Shown here in pieces: positions 23,868 to 30,587 of a stretch of 36,330 bases of DNA. The translations under genes and the position numbers were made by a program. Within the stretch, counting starts at the first letter, position 1, and every line of letters begins with the position of its first letter. Source of the stretch: Candidatus Fimousia stercorigallinarum. GTDB lineage: Bacteria > Bacillota > Clostridia > Lachnospirales > Lachnospiraceae. The notes below the pieces were generated by a model, which saw only the letters and a program-made list of their open reading frames with translations, searched no databases and was not told the origin of the DNA. The stretch covers positions 1-36,330 of the forward strand of contig DVKZ01000001.1 of assembly GCA_018715775.1 (NCBI GenBank), read 5' to 3'.

Positions 23868-25193
23868 CTATAATTTATTCCATATTCCAAAGACGAGGAT
23901 CGTTCCGTCATCTTTCTTTTCTTTCATCTGTCCGGCAATATTTTCACACAACAGCTGCGGACAGGATTCTTTCTGCATATACAGATAATCAAGAAAATTC
24001 TTTTTGCCTCCGAATTCGTCAATGATCCCATCCGAAACCATCACGATCATATCACCATGATTCAGCTTTTTTCTGACAAACGGCGTCTGATGATCAAAAC
24101 AGGCACCCACCGGAGGCGCACTGCCCGTTACAAGCTCAATGTCTTTGCCACGGAGAATGAAGGTTTCCGCCGATCCCAATTTCAAGATTTTTCCAATTCC
24201 TGTATACAGATCGACCAGAATACAATCAAATGTTACATATCTTTCATCAAACGGAGAAAAGAACATCGATGACTTGACCATTTCTACGGCCGCTTCTTCA
24301 GATATATCACTTTCCAGAAGATTTTCAAATAATTCGATTACTTTTCGGCTCTCCTTTTCCGGAATCTCACCGGTCCCAAGACCATCACAGATGATTGCCG
24401 CAAAACAGTGATCATTGATCTGCGTCAGCGTAAACTGATCCCCGCAGACGACTTGTCCCCGGCACGGGATCCTCGTTCCGCTCGATAAAATATAGAACCT
24501 CGGTTCCTCCTGAAATTCCATCCAGACACAGCGGCTTCCGACTACCGATCTGCACCGCATTTTCGGCCGAATCTTTTTACCCAGTATCTCAGAAAAAATA
24601 CCGGCAACTTCCCGGGATGTTTTTTCCCCCTTCTTCACCTTTAATAATACATAAAATTCCAGCGGATTGCTATGGTCTTTTTGAAAGTATTGGCTGATTT
24701 CGAGCCCATATTGCCTTGCTTTCCGAATGAAATCAATATTTTGATACTGATGATCCCACTGACTCATGCAATCTCTGATCATATCCGCCGCAGACCGATA
24801 TTGTTTCATAAAAAATTTCTGCTGCTGCAGCCTCTGTTGCTGCATGCGCAGCTGCTGCATGGCATTCTGGTACATCATATTTACATTCCGAATCATGGCT
24901 TCTCCTTCATGACAAGTAAGATAAGACACGACATCTTCCGATCGGAGTTCCCCTTTTTCCAAAAGCGCTTTCTTTTTCTTTCTATGACAAATTTCAATTT
25001 TAGAACATTTTCCGCAATATTGTTTTTCAGCTTCTGTCAGTAATTCTTCTGCATATTTATGTTTCCACTCGAATACCGGTGCATCTTCCTGATAGTAACA
25101 ACGAGACAGCCACAGAAACAGATGTTCCATTTTTTCGAGCTGCCTGAATATCATATATTCTTTTTCACTTTTGACATTTTCCCCAGCCATCAA
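23868..25193 (-). CDS. spoIIE: SpoIIE-type PP2C phosphatase lacking membrane segments (441 aa)
   Basis: The C-terminal half is a PPM/PP2C serine phosphatase domain (about 235-441) with metal-binding aspartates in IICDGLGTGE (D270) and VMVSDGIIDEFGG (D388). The middle region has a CX2CX5C cysteine set (60, 63, 69) and a Gln-rich predicted coiled coil (about 105-127). B. subtilis SpoIIE is about 827 residues with ten N-terminal membrane helices; this protein has none and starts at the equivalent of its central region. ATG 25193 follows AAAGGAGGGGCATTTG. The location next to tRNA-Met and tilS is the spoIIE locus of B. subtilis. The expected role is dephosphorylation of SpoIIAA to release sigma-F. 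Confidence 0.85.
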   Translation of the reverse strand: MMAGENVKSEKEYMIFRQLEKMEHLFLWLSRCYYQEDAPVFEWKHKYAEELLTEAEKQYCGKCSKIEICHRKKKKALLEKGELRSEDVVSYLTCHEGEAMIRNVNMMYQNAMQQLRMQQQRLQQQKFFMKQYRSAADMIRDCMSQWDHQYQNIDFIRKARQYGLEISQYFQKDHSNPLEFYVLLKVKKGEKTSREVAGIFSEILGKKIRPKMRCRSVVGSRCVWMEFQEEPRFYILSSGTRIPCRGQVVCGDQFTLTQINDHCFAAIICDGLGTGEIPEKESRKVIELFENLLESDISEEAAVEMVKSSMFFSPFDERYVTFDCILVDLYTGIGKILKLGSAETFILRGKDIELVTGSAPPVGACFDHQTPFVRKKLNHGDMIVMVSDGIIDEFGGKKNFLDYLYMQKESCPQLLCENIAGQMKEKKDDGTILVFGIWNKL

Positions 25194-25229
25194 ATGCCCC
25201 TCCTTTATGATCCCTTTTTTACATGTATC

Positions 25230-25262
25230 ATTATAGAGGGTTCCCTATGCTGTTTTTGTCAG
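25230..25262 (-). promoter_or_regulatory. Spo0A-type promoter of spoIIE with 21-bp spacer
   Basis: On the minus strand, -35 CTGACA (25262-25257) and -10 TATAAT (25235-25230) are 21 bp apart. TGACAAA, one mismatch from the 0A box TGNCGAA, overlaps the -35. A TGTCAGAAAA sequence lies about 25 bp further upstream. In B. subtilis, spoIIE and spoIIG promoters have the same 21-22 bp spacing and need Spo0A. Confidence 0.6.
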
Positions 25263-25290
25263 ATAAGATTGCACCATTTTCTGACATAAT

Positions 25291-25324
25291 GAAAAAGACG
25301 ATATAGATGAACACCTATATCGTC
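25291..25324 (-). terminator. Terminator of the tRNA-Met gene
   Basis: Perfect 10-bp stem GACGATATAG (25297-25306) / CTATATCGTC (25315-25324) with an 8-base loop. On the minus strand TTTTTC follows. It separates tRNA-Met from the spoIIE promoter. Confidence 0.85.
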
Positions 25325-25332
25325 TCTACTAA

Positions 25333-25406
25333 TAGCGAAGAGCAGATTCGAACTGCTGACACCACGGGTATGAACCGTGTGCTCTAGCCAACTGAGCTAC
25401 TTCGCC
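25333..25406 (-). tRNA. tRNA-Met (CAT), elongator-like
   Basis: 74 bases. Acceptor GGCGAAG pairs with CTTCGCT including a 1-72 G-U pair, D-arm TAGCTCAGTTGGCTAGAGC, anticodon loop TTCATAC, T-loop AGTTCGAATC, discriminator A. It lacks the three G-C pairs before the anticodon loop typical of initiators. A TilS-modified tRNA-Ile2 cannot be fully excluded. No encoded CCA. It adjoins spoIIE, as in B. subtilis. Confidence 0.92.
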
Positions 25407-25422
25407 GCACTCAACGAATATG

Positions 25423-25451
25423 ATTATATCAGCCAATCTGCTCCATGTCAA
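25423..25451 (-). promoter_or_regulatory. Consensus promoter of tRNA-Met
   Basis: Perfect -35 TTGACA (25451-25446), 17-bp spacer, perfect -10 TATAAT (25428-25423), 16 bases before the tRNA. Confidence 0.9.
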
Positions 25452-25459
25452 GAATTTTT

Positions 25460-25777
25460 TTAATCTTCTTCTAAAACATATTCATTCGGATAAAACAGTC
25501 CGAATTTCTCGCGGGCAACTTTCTCAATATACTCATCCGAGTTCATATATTCCCGTTCCTCTTCCAGTTCTTTTGTCCGGTCTTCTTCCTCAGATATCTG
25601 CTGTTCAATCTTTGTCTGCTCGGCCTGCAGACTTCTTCTCTCCTGATATTCTCCGATCAGGGCCAGAACCATGACTACGAGGATCGCCGCAATGATCAGC
25701 GTAAAAATCTTATTTCGCTTTTCTTTTTCCGGATTTCTTTTTCGATATTTATCGAATTTCTTTTTCTTTCGTGCCAC
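25460..25777 (-). CDS. divIC: Septum formation initiator DivIC/FtsB-like
   Basis: Small bitopic division protein that, with FtsL and DivIB/FtsQ, links early divisome to septal wall synthesis. A very basic cytoplasmic tail (MARKKKKFDKYRKRNPEKEK) is followed by one membrane helix (about 25-43), a coiled coil (45-80) and the conserved C-terminal block YIEKVAREKFGLFYPNE. The 105-residue length is normal. It lies 4 bp after yabQ, and yabP-yabQ-divIC is the conserved order of sporulating Firmicutes. In Bacillus it is essential, so this operon must also be expressed in growing cells. Confidence 0.92.
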   Translation of the reverse strand: MARKKKKFDKYRKRNPEKEKRNKIFTLIIAAILVVMVLALIGEYQERRSLQAEQTKIEQQISEEEDRTKELEEEREYMNSDEYIEKVAREKFGLFYPNEYVLEED

Positions 25778-25781
25778 GTTC

Positions 25782-26132
25782 TCACCTTCCTCCTATGGAC
25801 ATTTTAACTGCTTTTTTTATTTTTTTCAATAAATCCTGTCCGAAAATATAGAATCTTCTAACCATCTTCCGAAATATGTACCGATAGGACAGCCATCCAA
25901 GCAGCCATCCGAGAAACAGATATCCCCGGATCATTCCTTCATTATTACATATCGTAAAAAGGAACAGCCCGATGCCTGTCAGAATCCAAAACACAGTATC
26001 CATCATGAATGGCGTATTCCAGAGATGTTTCCAGATTTCTCTCCATAGGTCATAGACCGCTCCGATCGACCATCCAAAAAGGACAGACAGAAAAAAAGTA
26101 TTGACCTGTATGATGATGGTTGTATCTATCAT
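25782..26132 (-). CDS. yabQ: Spore cortex protein YabQ
   Basis: Membrane protein required for spore cortex formation in B. subtilis, where it localises to the forespore membrane. It has 116 residues with three to four hydrophobic segments (about 5-25, 45-62, 66-84). The family start VNTFFLSVLFGWSIGAVYDLWR matches YabQ. ATG 26132 overlaps the yabP stop (ATGA), so translation is coupled. Identity rests on topology plus the conserved yabP-yabQ-divIC order. Confidence 0.88.
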   Translation of the reverse strand: MIDTTIIIQVNTFFLSVLFGWSIGAVYDLWREIWKHLWNTPFMMDTVFWILTGIGLFLFTICNNEGMIRGYLFLGWLLGWLSYRYIFRKMVRRFYIFGQDLLKKIKKAVKMSIGGR

Positions 26133-26395
26133 CGAAACAAGCGTCCCAGCAATCCCTCTCCGGAAGAGCTTTTTTCTTTTCGTTCTGTATATTGAAGACC
26201 GTCAATACTCCCGTCGATTTCCACTTCACCCTTTTCTACGGTCAGGCGCTTTACATGGAGATTGTCTCCCTTGATCGACAAAAGCCCCAGTTCGGTCTCC
26301 AATATGATTTCCGCAACATCAAATGATACAACGTCTCTGACACCGGTGATCGTCCCTTTTCCCCGGTTCCATATATTTACTTTATGTCCTTCCAC
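26129..26395 (-). CDS. yabP: Sporulation protein YabP
   Basis: An 88-residue protein with the YabP/YqfC beta-rich domain: HKVNIWNRGKGTITGVRDVV and ILETELGLLSIKGDNLHVKR, then EVEIDGSIDGLQYTE. In B. subtilis it is needed for proper spore cortex assembly and is made in the mother cell. First gene of the yabP-yabQ-divIC operon; a candidate promoter with a CCTAATATATTAGG palindrome lies upstream. The ribosome binding site GGAAGCAAGTGGAAGG is broad. Confidence 0.92.
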   Translation of the reverse strand: MEGHKVNIWNRGKGTITGVRDVVSFDVAEIILETELGLLSIKGDNLHVKRLTVEKGEVEIDGSIDGLQYTERKEKSSSGEGLLGRLFR

Positions 26396-26417
26396 TTGCT
26401 TCCCTCCATTCCTATAC

Positions 26418-26453
26418 CCTAATATATTAGGACGGGAAGCATTTTATGCTCAA
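26418..26453 (-). promoter_or_regulatory. Candidate promoter of yabP-yabQ-divIC with a 14-bp palindrome
   Basis: On the minus strand, -35 TTGAGC (26453-26448), 18-bp spacer, -10 TAATAT (26429-26424). The -10 lies inside the perfect palindrome CCTAATATATTAGG (26418-26431). No convincing sigma-E type pair was seen. Confidence 0.45.
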
Positions 26454-26467
26454 AATATCATTTGCTG

Positions 26468-26707
26468 CTACAGATAGCGGAACATATCCTTTGCTTCTTC
26501 TTTTTTGGTCGTATCTGCGATTTTTAAAATCTCAGCCTCAACGGTTTTATTTCCGAACTGAATCTCGATCACATCTCCAACCTTTACTTTTGTACTCGCT
26601 TTCGCCTGCTTTCCATTGACACTGACTCTTCCTCCGTCACAAGCTTCATTTGCGACAGTACGGCGTTTGATCAGGCGCGATACTTTCAGATATTTGTCCA
26701 GTCTCAT
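26468..26707 (-). CDS. rqcP: S4-domain RNA-binding protein RqcP
   Basis: Small S4 protein (79 residues) that in B. subtilis stabilises the P-site tRNA during Ala-tailing in ribosome-associated quality control. The S4 fold is complete: MRLDKYLKVSRLIKRRTVAN, CDGGRVSVNGKQAKASTKVK and VGDVIEIQFGN. ATG 26707 is used instead of an in-frame GTG two codons earlier, which would lie inside the AAAGGGTGG ribosome binding site. It lies upstream of yabP, as in B. subtilis (yabO). Confidence 0.92.
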   Translation of the reverse strand: MRLDKYLKVSRLIKRRTVANEACDGGRVSVNGKQAKASTKVKVGDVIEIQFGNKTVEAEILKIADTTKKEEAKDMFRYL

Positions 26708-26737
26708 ATTCACCCACCCTTTGCATAAATAGAAATA

Positions 26738-26760
26738 GCTGCCGGTAGAAACCTGACAGC
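26738..26760 (-). terminator. Weak terminator or attenuator after HU
   Basis: GCTGTCAGG and CCGGCAGC arms with one G-U pair and one bulge; on the minus strand TATTTCTATTT follows. HU is made in large amounts, so partial termination before rqcP would make sense. Confidence 0.5.
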
Positions 26761-26776
26761 CATACTCATTTCTTTA

Positions 26777-27052
26777 TTACTGATTTACAGAATCTTTTAA
26801 TGCTTTTCCAGCTTTAAATTTCGGTGTTTTAGATGCTGGAATTACCATTACTTCACCTGTTCTAGGATTTCTTCCTTCTCTTGCAGCTCTTTCGGATACT
26901 TCAAATGTACCAAATCCAACTAACTGGATCTTGCCACCTTTTGTTAATTCTTCTGCTACAACATCTGTAAAAGCTTTTAATGCTTTTTCAGCATCTTTTT
27001 TAGATAATTCAGTTTTTGCGGCAATTGCTGCAACTAATTCTGTTTTGTTCAT
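26777..27052 (-). CDS. hup: Nucleoid protein HU
   Basis: DNA-bending histone-like protein of 91 residues that acts as a dimer. The helical N-terminus MNKTELVAAIAAKTELSKKD, the LVGFGTFEVSERAAREGRNP block and the arm tip RTGEVMVIPAS (intercalating Pro) are all present. ATG 27052 follows AGGAGGAATAAC; the longer frame upstream has no family match. Strong promoter upstream. HU lies between the mfd region and rqcP, as in many clostridia. Confidence 0.97.
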   Translation of the reverse strand: MNKTELVAAIAAKTELSKKDAEKALKAFTDVVAEELTKGGKIQLVGFGTFEVSERAAREGRNPRTGEVMVIPASKTPKFKAGKALKDSVNQ

Positions 27053-27126
27053 GTTATTCCTCCTAACCTGATTATACGAATAGCTCAACCCGCTTTATAA
27101 GCCGATTTATTTAGTCTGCAATATCT

Positions 27127-27155
27127 TTTATATATGTTTTTATATAAAAAGTCAA
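27127..27155 (-). promoter_or_regulatory. Promoter of HU
   Basis: On the minus strand, -35 TTGACT (27155-27150), 17-bp spacer, -10 TATAAA (27132-27127), in a very A/T-rich context typical of strong promoters. Confidence 0.75.
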
Positions 27156-27270
27156 GGAAAACTTAACGGTTTTGCATATTTCATGTAAATTTTCGTAATT
27201 TTCATTAAATCTTTAAAAATATACCCTGCGGAACCTGCCTAAACTACTGGAAAAACCCCCACTTATCGTT

Positions 27271-27276
27271 TATAAT
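27271..27276 (+). promoter_or_regulatory. -10 element for the thioesterase-cvfB pair
   Basis: TATAAT 40 bases before the gene start. No good -35 is seen at the right distance (TGGAAA at 27248-27253), so the promoter may need help or be weak. Confidence 0.4.
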
Positions 27277-27316
27277 AGTCTAGATCATAATAAATTATGT
27301 AAATGGGGTTTTAATT

Positions 27317-28045
27317 ATGAAATACAAAATGAACCATCGAATCTGCTATAGCGAGATCGGCGCCGATCATCTCGTAAATATTTCTCAAATCGTCCGATAT
27401 TTTCAGAATTGTTCTACTTTTCAGTCCGAAGACATCGGACGTGGCGTTCATCTATTAGAAACAGAACATCGGGCATGGCTTTTGCTTAGCTGGCAGATCA
27501 TCGTTGACCGCTATCCGGCTTTCGGAGAAGAGATTTCTGTCGAAACATGGGCATATGACTGGAAAAAATTCTACGGATATCGGAATTTCTGTATTAAAGA
27601 CCGGGACGAACATCAGATTGCCTACGCGAACTCCATCTGGATCTATACGAATACCGATACTATGCTTCCGGATGAACTGGACCCAAAAGATTTAGAGGCC
27701 TATGGTTCAGAGCCGCGTATTGAGATGAAGTATGCACCTCGCAAGATACGTGTCCCAAAAAACTACGAGGAAAAAACCCCATTTCCTATTATAAGAGCAC
27801 ATATCGATACCAACCACCACGTTAACAATGCGCAGTATATCGAATTAGCCGGAGAGTTTCTTCCGGAACACTATGAGATCTATCAGATGCGGGCAGAATA
27901 TAAGCATGCGGCCGTTCTTCACGACAGGATCTACCCTCGTGTATCCGCAGAGTCTGACCGGTATGTCGTACAACTGTGCAATGAGAACGGTGTTCCATAT
28001 GTTATCGTGGAATTTAAAGAAAAAGAACAGGAGCAGAGTGAATGA
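27317..28045 (+). CDS. Acyl-ACP thioesterase, FatA/FatB-like (242 aa)
   Basis: Hydrolyses acyl-ACP to free fatty acid in the cytoplasm. Two hotdog domains are present (about 1-130 and 145-235). The second holds the catalytic block HIDTNHHVNNAQY with D164, N166 and H168, matching the Asp-Asn-His pattern of plant-type FatA/FatB (PF01643). The WAYDWKKFYGYR stretch is also family-typical. ATG 27317 has only a modest site (GGGG, 9 bases away). Its stop overlaps the start of cvfB by 4 bases (ATGA). Confidence 0.92.
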   Translation: MKYKMNHRICYSEIGADHLVNISQIVRYFQNCSTFQSEDIGRGVHLLETEHRAWLLLSWQIIVDRYPAFGEEISVETWAYDWKKFYGYRNFCIKDRDEHQIAYANSIWIYTNTDTMLPDELDPKDLEAYGSEPRIEMKYAPRKIRVPKNYEEKTPFPIIRAHIDTNHHVNNAQYIELAGEFLPEHYEIYQMRAEYKHAAVLHDRIYPRVSAESDRYVVQLCNENGVPYVIVEFKEKEQEQSE

Positions 28046-28878
28046 TTGAATTAGGAAAATTACAGACATTATATATGGTAAAACGCACCAATTTCGGTGT
28101 TTACTTAAATGATGAACCGGGAAAACTGGACGGACGCATTCTTCTTCCGAAAAAACAAGTACCGGAAGAGATGAAAACCGGTGATGCCATCGAAGTTTTT
28201 GTATACAAAGACTCCGAAGACCGCCTGATCGCAACGACCAGTATCCCAAAATTAACATTGGGAGGACTTGCCGTTCTGAAAGTCGTATCTCTGTCCTCGA
28301 TCGGAGCATTTTTAGACTGGGGACTGGAAAAAGACCTGTTTCTGCCATTTAAAGAACAAACACAGACAGTACGGGAAGGCAAAGAATATCTCGTCACCTT
28401 ATATATTGATAAGAGCGAACGCCTTTGCGCATCGATGAAAGTCTATGAAGCACTTTCCACTGACAGCCCTTATCAAAAAGAAGACCATGTAACAGGTACG
28501 ATTTACAGTATCAATGAAAATCTCGGTGTTTTTGTCGCTGTTGACAATCAATACCACGGCATGATCCCCGCCAAAGAACTTCATCAGAAAGTCTATATCG
28601 GAGATACTGTCCAAGCCCGTGTTACCCGTGTCCGGGAAGACGGAAAGCTCGATCTGAGTCTTCGCGAAAAGGCCTACATCCAGATGGATGCCGACTGCGA
28701 ACTCGTCATGAGCACGATCGAAAGTTATGATGGCGTTCTGCCTTTTACCGATAAAGCTTCACCGGCTGTGATCCAGCGCGAACTCGGATTAAGCAAGAAT
28801 GCATTTAAACGTGCAGTCGGACGCCTGTTAAAACAGGGAAAGATCCAAATTAATCCGGGCGGGATCCGTAAAATTTAA
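28042..28878 (+). CDS. cvfB: S1-domain RNA-binding protein CvfB
   Basis: CvfB/YitL family, 278 residues. Three S1-like OB folds in tandem (about 1-65, 70-135, 145-210; for example GTIYSINENLGVFVAVDNQY) are followed by a C-terminal winged helix (LPFTDKASPAVIQRELGLSK). In Staphylococcus aureus CvfB affects virulence gene expression and binds RNA. Its start overlaps the thioesterase stop (ATGA), so translation is coupled. Confidence 0.9.
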   Translation: MIELGKLQTLYMVKRTNFGVYLNDEPGKLDGRILLPKKQVPEEMKTGDAIEVFVYKDSEDRLIATTSIPKLTLGGLAVLKVVSLSSIGAFLDWGLEKDLFLPFKEQTQTVREGKEYLVTLYIDKSERLCASMKVYEALSTDSPYQKEDHVTGTIYSINENLGVFVAVDNQYHGMIPAKELHQKVYIGDTVQARVTRVREDGKLDLSLREKAYIQMDADCELVMSTIESYDGVLPFTDKASPAVIQRELGLSKNAFKRAVGRLLKQGKIQINPGGIRKI

Positions 28879-28906
28879 AAAATAAATATGTTTTTTATCG
28901 ATTCTA

Positions 28907-28915
28907 TGCTATAAT
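28907..28915 (+). promoter_or_regulatory. Extended -10 promoter of the methyltransferase gene
   Basis: TGCTATAAT with no clear -35, about 90 bases before the TTG start. The leader 28916-29000 contains no fold I can name. Confidence 0.5.
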
Positions 28916-29007
28916 ATTAACTTAGAAATGCCACGTTATGAATTCAGTTATATTGAATGATCATAAAGATTCATGATAGTTTTTATTAAAAAGGAGGAAT
29001 TTCTACA

Positions 29008-29595
29008 TTGGACCCGAATGATTATTATAATCAATACGCAAGCATTTATTTTGAAAATACAGTCAACCTGGACGTATCCGATATTATGCGACCATTTACT
29101 GCTCATCTGGAAGAAGGAGCTTCTGTTTTAGATCTCGGCTGCGGTTCCGGCCGTGACAGTCTGACCTTTTTGGAAATGGGATATGATGTCACTGCTTTGG
29201 ACGGTTCTGAAGAGATGTGCTCTCTGGCAAGTATTCATACGGATTTAGATATTTTACATATGCAATATGATGATCTGGACTTCAACGAAGTCTTTGACGG
29301 CATCTGGGCATGTGCTTCTTTGGTCCATTTAGAAAAATCCAAATTGCCCGGAATTATCAACAAGATTTCCAAAGCGCTCAAACCGGGCGGTATCTTTTAT
29401 ATGTCTGTACATAAAGGAAATTTTGAAGGAACACGGAATCAACGTTTTTTTGCAGAATATACAAAAAACGAATTAAAAGATATTTTTGAAGCTTTTCCTG
29501 AACTCGGCATCGAAGATATCTGGGTAACCGAAGACGTCCGGTTAAAACAGGGCGGTCAGGAATGGTTGAATCTATTAGTGAAAAAAAGATATTAA
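29008..29595 (+). CDS. Class I SAM-dependent methyltransferase (195 aa)
   Basis: Rossmann-fold methyltransferase. Motif I is VLDLGCGSGRDS (40-51), the acidic residue after beta-2 is D65 (VTALDGSEEM), and post-motif blocks IWACASLVHL and LKPGGIFYMSV are present. It resembles small tellurite-resistance/Ubi-type methyltransferases (TehB-like), with no extra domain to reveal the substrate. The start is TTG 29008, 7 bases after AAGGAGGAATT; no ATG is placed as well. A strong terminator overlaps its stop, so it is monocistronic. Confidence 0.88.
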   Translation: MDPNDYYNQYASIYFENTVNLDVSDIMRPFTAHLEEGASVLDLGCGSGRDSLTFLEMGYDVTALDGSEEMCSLASIHTDLDILHMQYDDLDFNEVFDGIWACASLVHLEKSKLPGIINKISKALKPGGIFYMSVHKGNFEGTRNQRFFAEYTKNELKDIFEAFPELGIEDIWVTEDVRLKQGGQEWLNLLVKKRY

Positions 29596-29624
29596 AAGGC
29601 TATTCTGCAACAGAATAGCCTTTT
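29594..29624 (+). terminator. Terminator after the methyltransferase gene
   Basis: Perfect 14-bp stem AAAAGGCTATTCTG / CAGAATAGCCTTTT with a 3-base loop. Confidence 0.92.
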
Positions 29625-29655
29625 CTACATCATCTTTCAGTTAGGAGGTACTTCT

Positions 29656-30573
29656 ATGCAAATGCAAAAAGACCCACGTAACGTTAATTATTATTTAATT
29701 GTCTATCTTATTCTTTATTTATGCCTCTCATTTACCGGACAAAACTTATTTAGCGAAAAACTGTTATCGAATATCGTACAGTTTCTCCCGGTTGTACTGG
29801 GAATCCTCTACCTGATGATCACCAGGCAGCCTCTGCTTTCTTCTGTACAAATCCGGCGATTTCATCCATTGACTGTTCCATGCGTGATTTTATTCACCCT
29901 TTGTCTTTGGCCGCTCTTATCGCTGATCAATCTATTCAGCATGCTGTTCTCGGAGAATCTGATCCAACACACAGTAACCGGAACCGTTTCATCCAACGGC
30001 CCTGTCTATGCACTGGCTGTCCTGGCTCTTATTCCGGCCATCGTCGAGGAATTTACCTTTCGCGGCATCATTTACGGACAATACCGCTGCAACAGACCGA
30101 TCAAAGCCATCTTCTTGTCGGCACTCTGTTTCGGGTTGATGCATATGAACTTTAATCAGTTCTGCTATGCCTTTATAATCGGGATCTTTTTCGCCCTGAT
30201 CGTGGAAGCATCCGGCAGCCTGATTCCCTCCATGCTCATGCACTTTACATTTAATGCGATCAGTGTTTTGCTCGTATATGCGCAGCAGGCTATATCCGGC
30301 AGCATCACAGAAACCGAAAGTACACAAATAACACTGTCCGATTTTTTTGACATACTGCAGGTATACCTGCCTCTTACTGCAGCCGGCTGTCTCCTCGCAT
30401 TCTTTCTCTTTTACATGATCGCAAAGCTAAATCACCGGGACAGAGAAATTACTTCCTGGCACAATCTACACGCTTACCAAATGCGTCCGAATAAAAAACT
30501 GACTAATCTCTGGTTTTACTGTTTTGTCATTATATGCCTGATCATCTGCATGCTAATGGAATTACTGCTCTGA
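29656..30573 (+). CDS. CPBP-family intramembrane metalloprotease (305 aa)
   Basis: Abi/CAAX-type membrane protease with about eight hydrophobic helices. The catalytic motifs are EEFTFRG (E131, E132, R136), FGLMHMNFNQF (H163) and MHFTFN (H196, N200), so it looks active. Family members process prenylated proteins or bacteriocin/pheromone peptides; the substrate here is unknown. ATG 29656 follows TTAGGAGGTACTTCT. The terminator at 29594-29624 lies just upstream and no separate promoter was recognised. It ends 14 bp from the convergent foldase gene with no terminator between. Confidence 0.9.
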   Translation: MQMQKDPRNVNYYLIVYLILYLCLSFTGQNLFSEKLLSNIVQFLPVVLGILYLMITRQPLLSSVQIRRFHPLTVPCVILFTLCLWPLLSLINLFSMLFSENLIQHTVTGTVSSNGPVYALAVLALIPAIVEEFTFRGIIYGQYRCNRPIKAIFLSALCFGLMHMNFNQFCYAFIIGIFFALIVEASGSLIPSMLMHFTFNAISVLLVYAQQAISGSITETESTQITLSDFFDILQVYLPLTAAGCLLAFFLFYMIAKLNHRDREITSWHNLHAYQMRPNKKLTNLWFYCFVIICLIICMLMELLL

Positions 30574-30587
30574 TCAAGGCCAGATCA

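Noticed and set aside
25333..25406. Initiator tRNA-fMet reading of the CAT tRNA
   Set aside because: The G-C run at the base of the anticodon stem and the unpaired 1-72 position of initiators are missing; elongator-like features dominate.
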